A stretch of DNA of 64,000 nt, from contig JAJSPD010000001.1 in assembly GCA_021307315.1 (NCBI GenBank), forward strand, positions 682,001-746,000. Direction: 5' to 3'. A program made the position numbers and the translations under genes. A model generated the notes under the pieces. It was not told the DNA's origin. It saw nothing but the letters and a program-made list of their open reading frames with translations, and did not search any database. This DNA is from Bisporella sp. PMI_857. Taxonomy: Eukaryota; Ascomycota; Leotiomycetes; Helotiales; Helotiaceae. Below, in pieces: positions 47,401 through 58,862 of the stretch (within the stretch, counting starts at the first letter, position 1; each line of letters begins with the position of its first letter).

Positions 47401-47564
47401 CGCGATGCCCTCTCGGCGGTTCGAGGCCAAGTGACGAAGTGAACGACCTGCACGACACCGGATCCTTCGCCAGACCACACCTGCATGACTCCAAAATAAG
47501 CCAAGTCACCCCTCTCTCTTCTAGGAAGCCAAAAGAAGACCCGTCCTTATTCCGAGATCCAACT
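44494..47564. other. 3 kb gene-poor region
   Basis: Between the MDR reductase promoter and the long repeat-protein gene. Contains a possible coding relic at 46966-47312. Several frames of 70-150 codons on both strands (for example 45569-45811, 46129-46389, 46564-47010 minus) show no motif, no splice logic and mutual overlap, so are not called. No transposon ends recognised. Confidence 0.5.
46966..47312 (+). pseudogene. Possible coding relic just upstream of the repeat-protein gene
   Basis: From an ATG at 46966 the frame reads MSLTSFHEHASSIIHNGSGR, then GFIVLRPSSKERFWIDYDPA and LDDWVG before a TGA. The same frame continues DKAEPYCKSMDRITELNNKR and can splice (GTATGG donor, GCAG acceptor) to VALRPQVQAVWTPQQHSL and a stop. 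The stop cannot be removed by a normal-sized intron. It looks like a small gene with an in-frame stop, or chance coding. No family recognised. Confidence 0.25.
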
Positions 47565-50500
47565 ATGGCCCCAAGTATCGACTTCCAGTCACAGGACGGC
47601 TTCAAGCAAGCAGCCAAAAAAAAGACCAAGAAAGCGGCTGCTAAATGGGAGGATGACGAAGGAGAGAAGAAGGAAGATGGCACTGGTGAGAGTGGCGGGG
47701 ACAAGGACAAGGCTGGTGACGCTGGCTCTGGGGCCGGTGACGCTGGAGACGGTGATAAGAAAGATGAAGGAAACAAGGATGGTGCAGGTGACGCCAACCC
47801 TGAGGATGACTGGGATAGCTTCCTGCCTGCGAAGTCTAAGAAGAAGGGCAAGAAGGGGAAGGTAGAAGAAGCAGCCCCTGCCCCGGTGGCAGAGAAATTA
47901 GATGCCTTCCACGAAATCAAGCTGGATGACACTACTCCCATGTTGGACCTTAGCTTCGACACACCGGCTACGGGATCAAAGACAAGTGGGTTTGGTGCCT
48001 GGGGAAGTAGTTGGACTACAGGTGCAACAAGCACTTGGGATTTCTCTGCGGCAACCACGGACACAGCGACTGACACAAAAAAGGAGCCAGAAGCTGATGC
48101 TAATCCCTGGAGTCTGAACCGCGGCAAGCCAAAGAAGAAGAATGCTGGGTTCTCCTTTGGTACACTGGATGAAGCCGAAAAAGAGCCCGATCCTCCAGGA
48201 GAAAAGAAGGAAGCAGAATCGTTCGACTTTGGATTCACGGCAGTCAATAAGAAGGATAAGAAAAAGAAGAAAGGCGGACTACTTGCGGACTTCGATACAC
48301 CGACAGAGGAACCCGCTCCAGTGGCTGAGGAGCCTGCGGCGGACGATGACTGGGGAACATGGGGAACTGCCAAAACGAAGAAGAAGGCTGGGAAGAAAGT
48401 TGAACCCGAGCCTGAACCCGAGCCTGCCAAGGTCGAAGAGCCGACCCCAGTAGAGGACGATTGGGGCTTTGGCAAGAAGGAGAAGAAAGGAAAGAAAGGC
48501 AAAGTTACTGTCCCAGACCCTCCCAAAGAAGAGGAAAAGGTTACCGAACCTGAGCCGGCGCCAGTGGAGGATGATTTCGGATGGGGTACGACCACTAAGA
48601 AGGGTAAAAAAGGAAAGAAAGGTGCAGCCGCTGTCCCAGAGCCACCTAAGATAGAGGAAAAGGCTCCGGACCCTGAACCGGATCCAGTTGACAGCTTTGG
48701 GGACTGGGGCACCATAGCTAAGAAGGAAAAAAAAGGAAAGAAAGGCAAGAATGCTGTTGAAGAAGTCAAAGCCGAAGAGCCGCCTGCCCCAGAACCTGAC
48801 CCAGTTATCGAAGATGATGCGTGGGGAATTTCTACCTCCAAAAAGGACAAGAAGAAGAAGGGCAAAACTGTCGTTGAGGAGCCTCCCAAACCCAAGGACC
48901 CAGATCCTGAGCCAGAAGCGGAGGCAAAAGTCGATGATGACCCTTGGGCTTCCTTTTCAACAAAGAAAGTGAAGAAAGGGAAAGCTGCCGTGGTTCCAGA
49001 CCCTCCAAAGGAAGAAGAGAAACTTCCAGACCCAGAACCTGCTGTTGAAGATAGTTTCGGATGGGGATCCTTCGGTACGAAGAAGGACAAGAAGAAGGCT
49101 AAAAACGCCATCATCGAGCCTGTTAAGGAGCCGGAGCCGGAGCCTGAACCGGAACCGGAACCCATTGTTGAAGATAGCTTTGGCTGGGGCTCTTTTAGTA
49201 CGAAGAAGGACAAGAAGAAGGGTAAGAATGCCATGGCCGAGCCCGTTAAAGCAGAACCTGAGCCTGTAGTGGAGGACGCCTTCAACTGGAGCTTTGGCGG
49301 AAGCAAGGACAAGAAGAAGGCTAAAGACGATGCCAAAGCGAAGGAGCCAACTCCCGAGCCTGAACCTGCTCCGGTGGAAGATGATACCTGGGGTTTAGCT
49401 ACCAAAAAGGACAAGAAGAAGAAGGGCAAGTCTGCAGTGGAAGAAATCAAAGTCGAGCCACCCAAAGAACCCGACCCCGAGCCTGAAGACGATATAGGCT
49501 GGGGAATATCAGCTTGGGGCAGTAGTAAGAAGGACAAGAAAAAGGCTGCTAATAAGATACAAGAAGTTGAGGCAGATCCGATTGCTGAAGCCCTTAAACC
49601 AGCCGCCGATGATGATTGGATGAGCTGGGGCACTAAAGATAAAAAGAAGGGAAAGGCAACCTCAAAAGCTCTGGTAGAAGTTAAGGTAGAAGAGCCTGAG
49701 CCTGCACCAACTCCACCTCCTGCTGTCCCAGAAGTTGGAGATGATGACTTTTTTGGTGGTTGGGGTGCTACTGGGAAAAAAGGGAAGAAGGGCAAGACTT
49801 CAGCTTTTGCTTCCCCTGATGCATCCATCCATGTTGATGAGCCAATCAAACCTGATGTCATCGAGGAGCCTACTAATGATGATATCTGGGGCATAGCTTC
49901 ATCTAAGAAGGACAAGAAGAAAGGTAAGGCCAGCAAAATCATCCCTGTGGAAGTCGTCGAGGAAACCCCCACCGTCGATCCTGTTGAAGCTCAGGCCCCT
50001 GAAGATGACTGGGCAAATTGGGGTACGACTGCAACCAAAAAGGATAAGAAGAGTAAGAGCAAAACCAAGGATGTTATCGAAGCTCCCCCACCAGCTCCAA
50101 CACCTCCTGCGATGGATTTGACCGAACCTGAGGCAGATCTTTGGGATTTTGGAAGCACAGCCAAGAAAACCAAATCCAAAGAAAAAGAGAAACCCGCCGT
50201 CAAACTTTCCAAAAAGGAGCAAGAAAAGGCTGACAAACTGGCAAAGAAGGCCAAAGAGAAGGCTGACAAAGAGGAGGCCGAATTGAAGGCTGCCGAAGAG
50301 AAAGCGGCAGCGGAGGAAAAGGAGAGAGTTGAAGCAGAGGAGGCAGAAGCAAAGTTGAAAGCAGAGAAGGAAGCGGAAGAAGCTGCTGCCGCTGCAAAAG
50401 CTGCCAAACCTGCTAAGAAATTGACCAAAAAGGAGCAAAAAGAGGCTGATAAACTTGCTGCTGAAAAGAAAAAGCAGGAAGAGGAAGCTGCTGCTAAAGC

Positions 50501-53329
50501 TGAAGAAGAAGCTGCCGCGGAAGCTCTTCTTGCAGAGCTTGAAGCTGAGGAGCTTGAGAGGCAGAAGGCTAAAGAAAAGGAACTACTTGAGGCAGCCAAG
50601 AAGACCAAAAAGGATTCGAAAATCAGTAAACTCGATAGCAAGTCCGGCAAGAGCAAGTCCAGCTCGAAAAGTGCCAAGGAAGTGGTTCCTGATCCCGAGC
50701 CGGAACCCGAACCCCTGATTGATCTAAAAGAGAAGATTGAGGTTCCTGACAAGGCTGAGGCCTTTAGTTTCTGGGGTGCGAAGAAAACGGTAATTAGCAA
50801 CAAGGGTGTTGAGGCTACCGCCAAGGAAAAGGCTTCTAAAGACGAGATTGCGATTGCTGACAAAGCGAAGGTTCCAGAAGTAACTCCAAAGGACACGACG
50901 CCCTCTGCGAAGTCAGCATCCAATTCGATATCGATGAAGGCATCAATTGTAACAAAGAAACCAGTCGGCGGGAAGATCGCTGATAAGTTGAAAGCGTTTG
51001 AGTCACCCAAAGAGGTTATCCCGCCACCTCCGCCACCTCCCCCTGCTCCCCTAACGCCACCAGTAGAAAAGGAGGATAAAAAGAAGTCCACCACCTCCAA
51101 ATCAAAATCTTTATCCAAGAAAGAGAAGGAGAAGGAAATTATTGAGGAAACAGCGCCATCGCCCAAGAAATCCATCAAAGCTAAAGACGTGCCGGGCAGT
51201 TTTCCGGACGACGAGCCTGAGAATATTCTAGATATGCCCGTTGAGAAAAAGCCAAGCAAGAAGAGCAAATCTAGTTCGAAAGATAATGACGCGGCAAAGG
51301 AACCGGTCAGAGCGGAAGTCGAGCCTGCTGGTCCTCCCACTCCTCCTCCTGAGCCCAAATCATCATCGAGGAAAGAAAGACCTCGCGTGGTTCGAGATGG
51401 ATCTTCCTGGGGTAATTGGGGCTCGACTCCTCGGAGAGACGAAAAGGAAAAGAAGCCCATTAAAGATCGAAAGCCGGACGATTCACCAGTCAAGGAATCT
51501 AAGGAGAGGAAACCTAAAGATGCAGACTTGAAACGCTCAAAATCGACTAAAAAACCATCTGAAAAGGATGAAAAGCTATCTTCAAAGGACTCTTCATCTG
51601 ACAAGGCCGATAGTCGACCGCCCAAATCAAGAGGGCTCTCAGCCATGTTCAGTGCAGCACCTCCTCTCTCTAGATCTAAGTCAACCTCTGAGAAACGTCC
51701 TAGCAGCAAGACTAGTTCGCGTCGTTCCTCTGTTGTCGAGAGGTCTGGTATATTATCTCCACCCCCAGAGATGTCCGCAAAGGCAGCAAGAACTCTTGGT
51801 GTTAGCCCTACCAAGCTTGCGAGGTCCAAATCTGAAAGACAAAGTAAATCACGTGGTATATATGTTCCAACCTTTTTTTGGTCTTCGATGCTAACATGAA
51901 TCAAGCTCTCGAAGAAGATGATGACCTAGTTATGGTCGATGCGGCTGAAAGCTCGGAGAAACCAAATCGGAAGGAAAAATCAAAGGTATTTAGAGATCCA
52001 ATTTTCAAACCACCACCAGCTGTGCCAATGCCACCTGGAGACTACGATTTGCCAATACGGAAGAAAAGATCTACCAGGGACCATAGTGCTAATGCCGGAA
52101 ATCAACAGGCCAAACAAGATGATGATATTGTCATGGTAGACGCGGGAGGTCCATCCGATACTCTCGGTGGTGTGAAAAGGTCCGACTCGAGCGCCAAGAA
52201 AGCTGGATTGGCCGGCATGTTCGGGGGTCTTCTTTCCAAATCCCGTCCGGATAACAAGCGTCGTAGTACCGCCATAACTGACGACGAGGGGCCGCGTGGC
52301 TTGAGAAGGGAAGATCGGAAGATTAAACGGGCTGCTACGGAGAGATCTCAGCCTGAAGATGTGGATGTGACCATGTCAGGTGGCGCAGTCGAAGAAGATC
52401 AAGAGGCAAGGCGGGAGGCAAGGCGGGCCCGGAGAGCTGAGAAGGAGGCTGCTGCTCACGCTGCAGATGTAGCGCGGAGAGCAAAGGATGAAGAACGAAG
52501 GGAGCGTCGTCGAAAGCAAGAAGAGGAGGCAGAGGCTAGGATACGGGAAGAGAAGGAAGCCCGTCGTGCAGCTCGGCGGGAGCAGCGAGCGAAAGAAGAG
52601 GAAGAGAGACTTGCTGCTGAGGCCAAGGAGGCTGAACGAGCCGAAAGACGAAGAGCCAGAAGAGCGGAGCGAGATACCCAGACAGATGGAGAAGGCATTG
52701 CAGATGAACGTGCAAGGAAGTCTAACCGTCGAAGGTCTCACGGCCCAGCTGAAGATGACGAGGATCGTCGACGGAGGCGTGAGGAAAGGCATCGAATGCG
52801 CTCAACGGATGCTCCGAAATCCAGCCGACGAAAGTCAGCGCCGGTCGTTGATAGCTATTTTGAACCTCGAAGCAAAGATGCTGAATATATTCCTGCTGAA
52901 GGCCCTGTCTATAAGGAATCGAGGCGCAAGAAGGCTGGATGGCCGCATTCTGGTACTGATTCCTGGGTTCAAGAAACTTCTGATGCCCCCCCTCCACCAG
53001 AGGATGCGCCTCCTATAGAAAATGCCGGGCCAGATGACCTCGCGGATGAGGACGCGCGACGACGTCTGAGAAAAACGCGAAGACATTCCAAAATGGAGGA
53101 CGGAGGTGATGATCAAGAAGAGAGACGACGGAGACGCGAGTCGAGGCGCGGAGATCGAGCCGCGACAGTCAAGAGCGGAGGAGAACGCGCTCCAACCGTC
53201 AGGAGTGGTGAAGGCAGTGGCGATGGGCGTCGCTCCAGTCGTAGAGATTCTGGCTTCGTCGACTCACCAAGGGCGCCTAGTGCGTCTGGCGGTCTATTCA
53301 GCCGCTTCAAGAAGATTGCTGGAGTTTGA
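47565..53329 (+). CDS. Giant WG/GW-acidic-lysine repeat protein, about 1,904 aa, unknown function
   Basis: Exons 47565-51855 and 51906-53329, phase 1. Start is the first ATG (MAPSIDFQSQDGFKQ). Residues about 80-870 hold about 20 imperfect modules: acidic pair, Trp/Gly core, then a lysine run, as in DDDWGTWGTAKTKKKAGKK, EDSFGWGSFGTKKDKKKAK and EDDWANWGTTATKKDKK, spaced by Pro/Glu linkers (PDPEPEPEP). Next a long charged Ala/Glu/Lys helix (about 870-1045, coiled-coil like), then Ser/Lys/Pro-rich segments with repeated SSKKSKSSSK-like patches. Exon 2 has two LVMVDA/IVMVDA boxes after acidic runs, an LAGMFGGLLSK box resembling LSAMFSAAP earlier, a long Arg/Glu helix and a C-terminal GLFSRFKKIAGV. 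No enzyme domain. WG/GW repeats in acidic context resemble Argonaute-binding platforms, but this is inference only. Confidence 0.85.
47806..50180 (+). repeat. Coding tandem repeat region (about 20 modules of about 40 codons)
   Basis: Imperfect repeats coding [acidic]-W/G core-KK[DEG]KKKGK-Pro/Glu linker. Adjacent modules around 49040-49230 are nearly identical at DNA level (GATAGYTTYGGMTGGGG core), suggesting recent duplication; outer ones have diverged. Confidence 0.8.
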
Positions 53330-54827
53330 TAGATCTATTTTGAGTGAGGTTCGATTCATTATGGCGCCAAAGATACCAATTTCCTAATTGAGCGTATATC
53401 TGGAGTTCGTAGTGGGAACATGCATTGATAGGCGGCGAGCGGCTTGCATAGACCGGTGGCCTGGCCTTGTAGGAATTATGTTCAAGTAGAGGTGGTGGTT
53501 CATGTGTTTTGACATATATACCCCTTTCAAAGCTGTATTCGTGGTGTATGTGCATTTGGCGGGCTTCAGGATGATATATAACTGAATAGTACAAGATCCA
53601 ACATTATATTTGGAAGGCTTGAGATTGATATTATGCATGTATCACGTGCGACATAGAGATCATGATCTGCCTCAGCCACGCCTTTGAGATATATTCCATT
53701 TCTACAGCCATATCTATCGTTGGTTACAAGTCTCAGCCTATAAGATGATGAGATTGAGAGGCGAACTTCCGAGCACGCGACCATACGCTCTACACAGGTT
53801 TATCTGGCTTTGCACCAGATCCCGGCATTCTCATTATTCAAGATATCTATCTATGCATCTCTCTCTCTCTCTATATGAGGCATATTTTGAAGCAAGAGCT
53901 GGGTACCTCAGGCAGCACGTTAATGACAATTGTTTTCCCCAATCTGGCATATCCATCCCGTATTGGTGGGTCGGTGGTCCGTGTCCACACACATATGCGG
54001 GGAAGAGATATGGGTAGATAGATAGATAGGCTTTACGTGTGAGGAGGGTTAAGCTAAAGTTTAGGAATAGTAACTAATACATGACTTACCTACAGACAGC
54101 GTGTACACATCAATTCGCCGCCGCCGCCTGAGAGGATGTTATGGCGATAGCATTGAGCGGGATGGTATCCTTGGTGCAATAGATGGTGCAATCATCTGCA
54201 ATCATCTTGCGAGTGGTTAGAGAGAACTAGGTCCCCACTTGTAGCGAATGGGGTAAAGCCACCCCTCCATCTCCCCCCCCCGTCCAGTGCTTCATTCCTG
54301 CTTGTTTGCTCTAGCCTTTAGTAACATGTATCTGTAGCCAGGATATGGCACTAGTGGGACTGCGTGTATTTCTTTCTGATAGAACTACCGTTTTTGCTTG
54401 TTCCCCGTTTCCTCCGTCGATGATAAAGTCAGCTCATATAATTGCATTACTTTTATCTGTGTCCATCAACATCGATTCTTTTTGCCTCTTTGGAGGGATT
54501 GATGGATTAAGAGCGTACCATTTGCTCTATATCTCGCTCATATCTCTCATTCCCTTATATGTCAAACGCATTGTGCTCGGTATGCTTCGATAAGATAATA
54601 AATATCCGTATATACATCACCGCTGTGAGGTTTGCTCATATGCCCCTCTTCTTCTCCCGGTTTTCTTATTTTCCAACCATCGCGCTGCCATAACGATACA
54701 AGAAACTCTTCCAATTGTGTAGGAGAAGCCTTCTTGGCTGGACCGAACGGCATTCCAGATTCAAATCTGTTGAGGCTTTGATCACCGGGTTACTGGTATC
54801 AGTTGAGCCATACCAACACAGTACAAG
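53330..54827. other. 1.5 kb intergenic region
   Basis: Between two plus-strand genes. Includes short microsatellites: a CT run (53858-53871) and a TAGA run (54015-54029), plus a C run near 54275. No coding features supported. Confidence 0.5.
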
Positions 54828-56418
54828 ATGCAGTTGCTATCTATTCGGGTACCTGATCAGTGGCTCTTCGGTCTCGCTGTGGGCATTCTGTTATCCTTTG
54901 CTGCTGCTCTGACCCTCAACAAACGTGAACGTGACCTGGTGCTCAGTCGACTACATATTCATCGTCGACGTGCATCAGGTGCATCCACACCTCCTCGATC
55001 ATTTTCACCAAGCAAGAATGTCACGGAGCCACTCACAGAGAGCAAGGAGCCTGCTAGTCCAGACTATAAGAATGTTTTCCCACCTTCAAGGCGATCAATT
55101 TTGCCTGAACTAGCCAAGAATAACTCGTATTCGAGCCAACGGATCATTTGCGGGCCAGAGCCTTCTCCAGAGCATATCTCGACTAACCCATTGCCCACCA
55201 CGCAGTCTTTTGATCTCGAAAATGACGTCCCAAAGTACACGCCAACTGGCTTCTCAACTGCCGAGGTCAAAGCGATGGGCGATTTTCCTGCATACGATAT
55301 TATTAGTGGTGTGCCGCTCCCACAACCATATGCCAATTTCGATCCCTCTACAGCCCTCCCGAGACCATATCGTCCTTTCAGATGGGCTTACCACCAAACA
55401 ATGTGTAAGCTGATATTATCTTGGTGCATCTGAGAACTTACTAATTTCTTTAGCGTTGACCAAGATGGAGCCAGATTGGTGGCTAGAAGTTGAGAACACC
55501 TACATTGCGAGAGTTGCTGAACGTAGGCAGCTGTTCAAAGACCACGGCAAGAAAGTCTTAGACTACCTACCAGGTTCGGAGCTCGCATGTAAAGAGCTCA
55601 TGGAGATGTGTCTTCAGTTTTACTGTGCACGTTATCCAGACTGCTTTTCGCTGTCTGATAGCCAGCGCATCTTCCACAATGGTATCCTCAAAGAAGACAC
55701 CGACATTAGAAGTATGCACCCACTCCATGTTCTCCTCAACAACGTCCCTGAAGACTTTGCTATTGTCCTTCGCAACGAGAATGATGGCATGTACTACTTC
55801 CGCGCAGGAGTCGTCTGTAGCTCCTTAGGCTGGAATGTATCCACTAAGATTGGGATGCAGCTCAAAGATATCCACAAGCCAATCCCTGACTACAAGGAGA
55901 AGATGTCTTTTAGTATGGACCGCTACTTCACCAAGATGCCCACGAACTCACCCATCCAGCGCGGTAGCTGGGGCCTCGAAATTGGAACACCACTCTTCAT
56001 GCCGGCTGGCGATCCACACGAACAACACCGCCTCAAGCAGAAAGAGGACCTCACCATTGAAGAATGCTATCTCCGCGTAGATTGGCAAACCCTCCGTAGA
56101 CTCCCACTGAGCGGGGGTATTGTGTTTAATTTCAAAGCGCTGTTCACACCAGTGGCAGAGTTCAAAGATGAACCATACATACCGGCGCTGTTGCTGAAAA
56201 TCCTGAAGGAGGGAAAGAAGAACTTGATGGAGTATAAGAATACGTGGCATGTGGAGCATGTTTGCGTACCAGAGCTAGAAGAATATGCGCGAGAGCAGGT
56301 GGAGCGGGGCCTGGTTGTCCCGGAGGAAGGGATGGAGAACTGGACGGTAAGTACGTTGGAAGAGAGCCCATATTTTCCGGGTTGGGAGGAAAAGTGGCAT
56401 CGTCAGCAGAGGTTTTGA
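54828..56418 (+). CDS. HRQ/DUF3445 protein, haem-dependent oxidative N-demethylase-like
   Basis: Exons 54828-55404 and 55454-56418, 513 residues. A membrane anchor is near the N-terminus (QWLFGLAVGILLSFAAALTL, residues about 11-30), then a Ser/Pro-rich linker. The DUF3445 domain fills about residues 165-505: FRWAYHQTMSLTKMEPDWWL, ENTYIARVAERRQLF, PDCFSLSDSQRIFHNGI, YLRVDWQTLRRLPLSGGIVF and a C-terminal EKWHRQQRF. Bacterial relatives are subunits of a haem-containing dimethylamine/N-demethylating monooxygenase; the fungal substrate is unknown. Splicing restores TMSLTKMEP across the junction. The amine-related role is family knowledge, not shown here. Confidence 0.9.
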
Positions 56419-58862
56419 GAGTGTACGGGTCACGGATTCGTATACACTGGGTTAATATTGGGTATAGCATTCTCATGAGCAGCGAAATATTTTAGCATAC
56501 CTTTTACACGTATCCTAGAAATGCTCAATTCATCCGCATAATAAATTGTCCTTGGGCTTGTCAATGCGTATACATTGCATATCATTAAGGGCCAAGTAGT
56601 TCTCATTGCCCTAAAATTCATAACTTATTTGATGAGGGCGTGAAGGCGCATGCTCTTCTCAGATACCTGCTATCTTAGTGGTGTTGGCGCTTCATTACCT
56701 GATTCGATGTTGAAGCAGGCAGCAAAATTGTGCTCTAATCATTACGGACTGTGTCTTAAGGTGTTTGCTTCTACTCAAGGGTCGTGATCGAATGTTTGCG
56801 TTTTGGACATATTTCAGCGAGCCATACCTTGATATAATGCTTTTAACGTGGTTGGTCGTTTCGTTGCGGTCTGCTGGGTTCTCTCCATGTAATATGCACG
56901 CATGCGGCATATTTGCGTCATTGGAAGGACCAGGTTGTCTTTCAAAGATATATATATGTTCCGTCACGGAATCCCCTATAAATCAACACAATATTATATT
57001 CCTCACTTCCGGCCACTTCGTAGTCGCACCATCAGGACACCATTATTTGGAAGATATAAGAGAGGAACAGGCAAGGTGTAAGTCTCGGATACGATTCTAG
57101 TTTAGAAGCGATATTGAAAAAGGAAGTGTACAGCTCAGATCCTGTTTGGAGTGTTGACTCCACAATATCTCCTGATCCATTCTCTGGCTTAATCCTAATG
57201 TTTCGTTCCTAGTCAATCTTTGGAACTCGGCAAGGACATTGATATATTCCACAGTTATGACAGATCTCAGTATTATGGATGGGTTCCCCAAGATTTGGAG
57301 TAATAGATTGTCGTCGCTGCCGAATCCTGTACACATGAAACAATAGCAAAGATACAAAGTCATGCAACAGACAAGAGCAGCTGCGTCTTAGAGACTGAAC
57401 GGTCCTGTATCGGCTAGGAGTTCTTGCCTCTGCATAATATGCTTTGCTCAAAATATACCTAGGTGTACGCGCGTGTCATATCTGGCATTTTCTATAGCTA
57501 AGAAGAAAGAGATGGTATCCAGGATCTGAAAAAGGGTGTCGCTCGCTGGCGGAACACAATTCCGTCTTTTATTAAGATAACAGGTGAAATCAGATTCTCA
57601 AGGAAGTAGCCATCAGCGACGAGATGAAATTGTTTTGTGTGGTCTATATTCTGGTTTTGATACGGTACATGTTCTCTTGTCTCAGAATCGCATTCCAGGG
57701 CGGCTCTAATTTCACCAATAATTCTGGTCGTGGCAATTGTTTGATAATGTGTGAAGAATGCTGCCTGGCGCAATATTACTGAATGCTCCTAGAACGATTG
57801 GGCCGGATGTTAAAGCCCGTGGGTTCATTTCAATCTCTCTAAACAAAGGCAACAACCACCTTTCATCCACGAGACGAAATTGGGCTGTCCAAGACACCAA
57901 CAGCACATACAATACGAGAAAGTGTTGCTGACGATGCTTTGCATCCATAATATCGAGAGAAGGAGATCTGCTTCAATAAAATTCAATTCATAGTCTATTT
58001 CATCTCTTGTGTAGCAACTTTGCTAGAGAAAGATTGTCGTTGCTGCGGTCGGCAACTGTGCTTCCCACCTCGACAAGCTCACGTCCTTCACACGGACAAC
58101 CTTTCCGTAGACACCCTTCGCTGAACCATCATCAACCTTTCGGACAAAAGACATAAGAAAGTTTTTTTGACGAGAAGACTGCTCTGAAATTAGCAGTTCA
58201 TATCCATTTTGAGCCTGTGAGAATCCGTCCTCGAGCAACATGCAGAGTTGAGCACCTCAAGTGAAGTAGTGGGCGCCACTTACTTATATACATCTTGCTA
58301 ATGATGAGAACGTAATTCATAGGGACACAAAATCGATGATCACATTCCCATCTCCACCGGCCAAGGTAGAATCAACCGCCAAAGCATCCATCGGAACCGG
58401 TCACATCTCCGCCTCCTAGAACCTCACCACCCTACAAAATTGATTTGCTGGAAATCATGCTGGTCACCTCAATACCATCTGGTCCAGCAGCGCTGCAACT
58501 CGCCACCGTGTACAGCCAGCAATTCAACAACAAGCCTGCCGCGCGCGCCCAATCTGAAGAGAATATGGGTCAGTCACGATCGTGCCGAACCGTCTAGAGC
58601 CCTAGATACTTGAGCAAGCGACCACTTTCGAGATTGCGCAGTGGAATGAAGGAACGGCTGTGCGCCTCCACCGTTGCCAGCTGCAAGGCGGATACCAAGG
58701 AAGATAATTAATAAAACTTCAACTTTTTACAATAATAGCTGTGGTCCACCCAACCATACGAAGGGAAGTGTGTGCCTCGGGGCATAGGAATCCACTCTCC
58801 TGCTTCCGGCGCCTTTGGATCGAGCCTCATCTTGAATTTGAATACAACGGTGTGGTGCTGCC
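56419..58862. other. 2.4 kb gene-poor region
   Basis: Between the N-demethylase-like gene and the Zn2Cys6 gene. Holds a possible frame-broken relic (57499-57948, minus) and a 72-codon minus frame (58023-58241) starting MLLEDGFSQAQNGYELL with no recognisable family. The last few hundred bases are the promoter of the Zn2Cys6 gene. Confidence 0.5.
57499..57948 (-). pseudogene. Possible frame-broken relic, family unknown
   Basis: Minus strand. From an ATG at 57948 one frame reads MDAKHRQQHFLVLYVLLVSW and continues to NPRALTSGPIVLGAF. Coding character then appears to continue in the next frame (RQAAFFTHYQTIATTRIIGE, ...FHLVADGYFLENLISPVI) to a stop at 57498-57500. Only about 15 bases of possible intron separate them, too short for splicing, so one frameshift is the simplest explanation. 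No family recognised. Confidence 0.25.

Noticed and set aside
47294..49972. 892-codon open frame antisense to the repeat protein
   Set aside because: The complement of Lys/Glu/Asp/Pro codons rarely makes stops; the predicted protein is a meaningless LPFFLSFL/SGSGSG repeat with no introns or motifs, while the plus strand has sensible modules and splicing.
49991..51904. 637-codon open frame antisense to the same gene
   Set aside because: Same compositional artefact (complement of Ala/Glu/Lys/Ser-rich coding), no domain.
58023..58241. 72-codon minus-strand frame starting MLLEDGFSQAQ
   Set aside because: ATG-anchored but short, no family features and no upstream exon logic.
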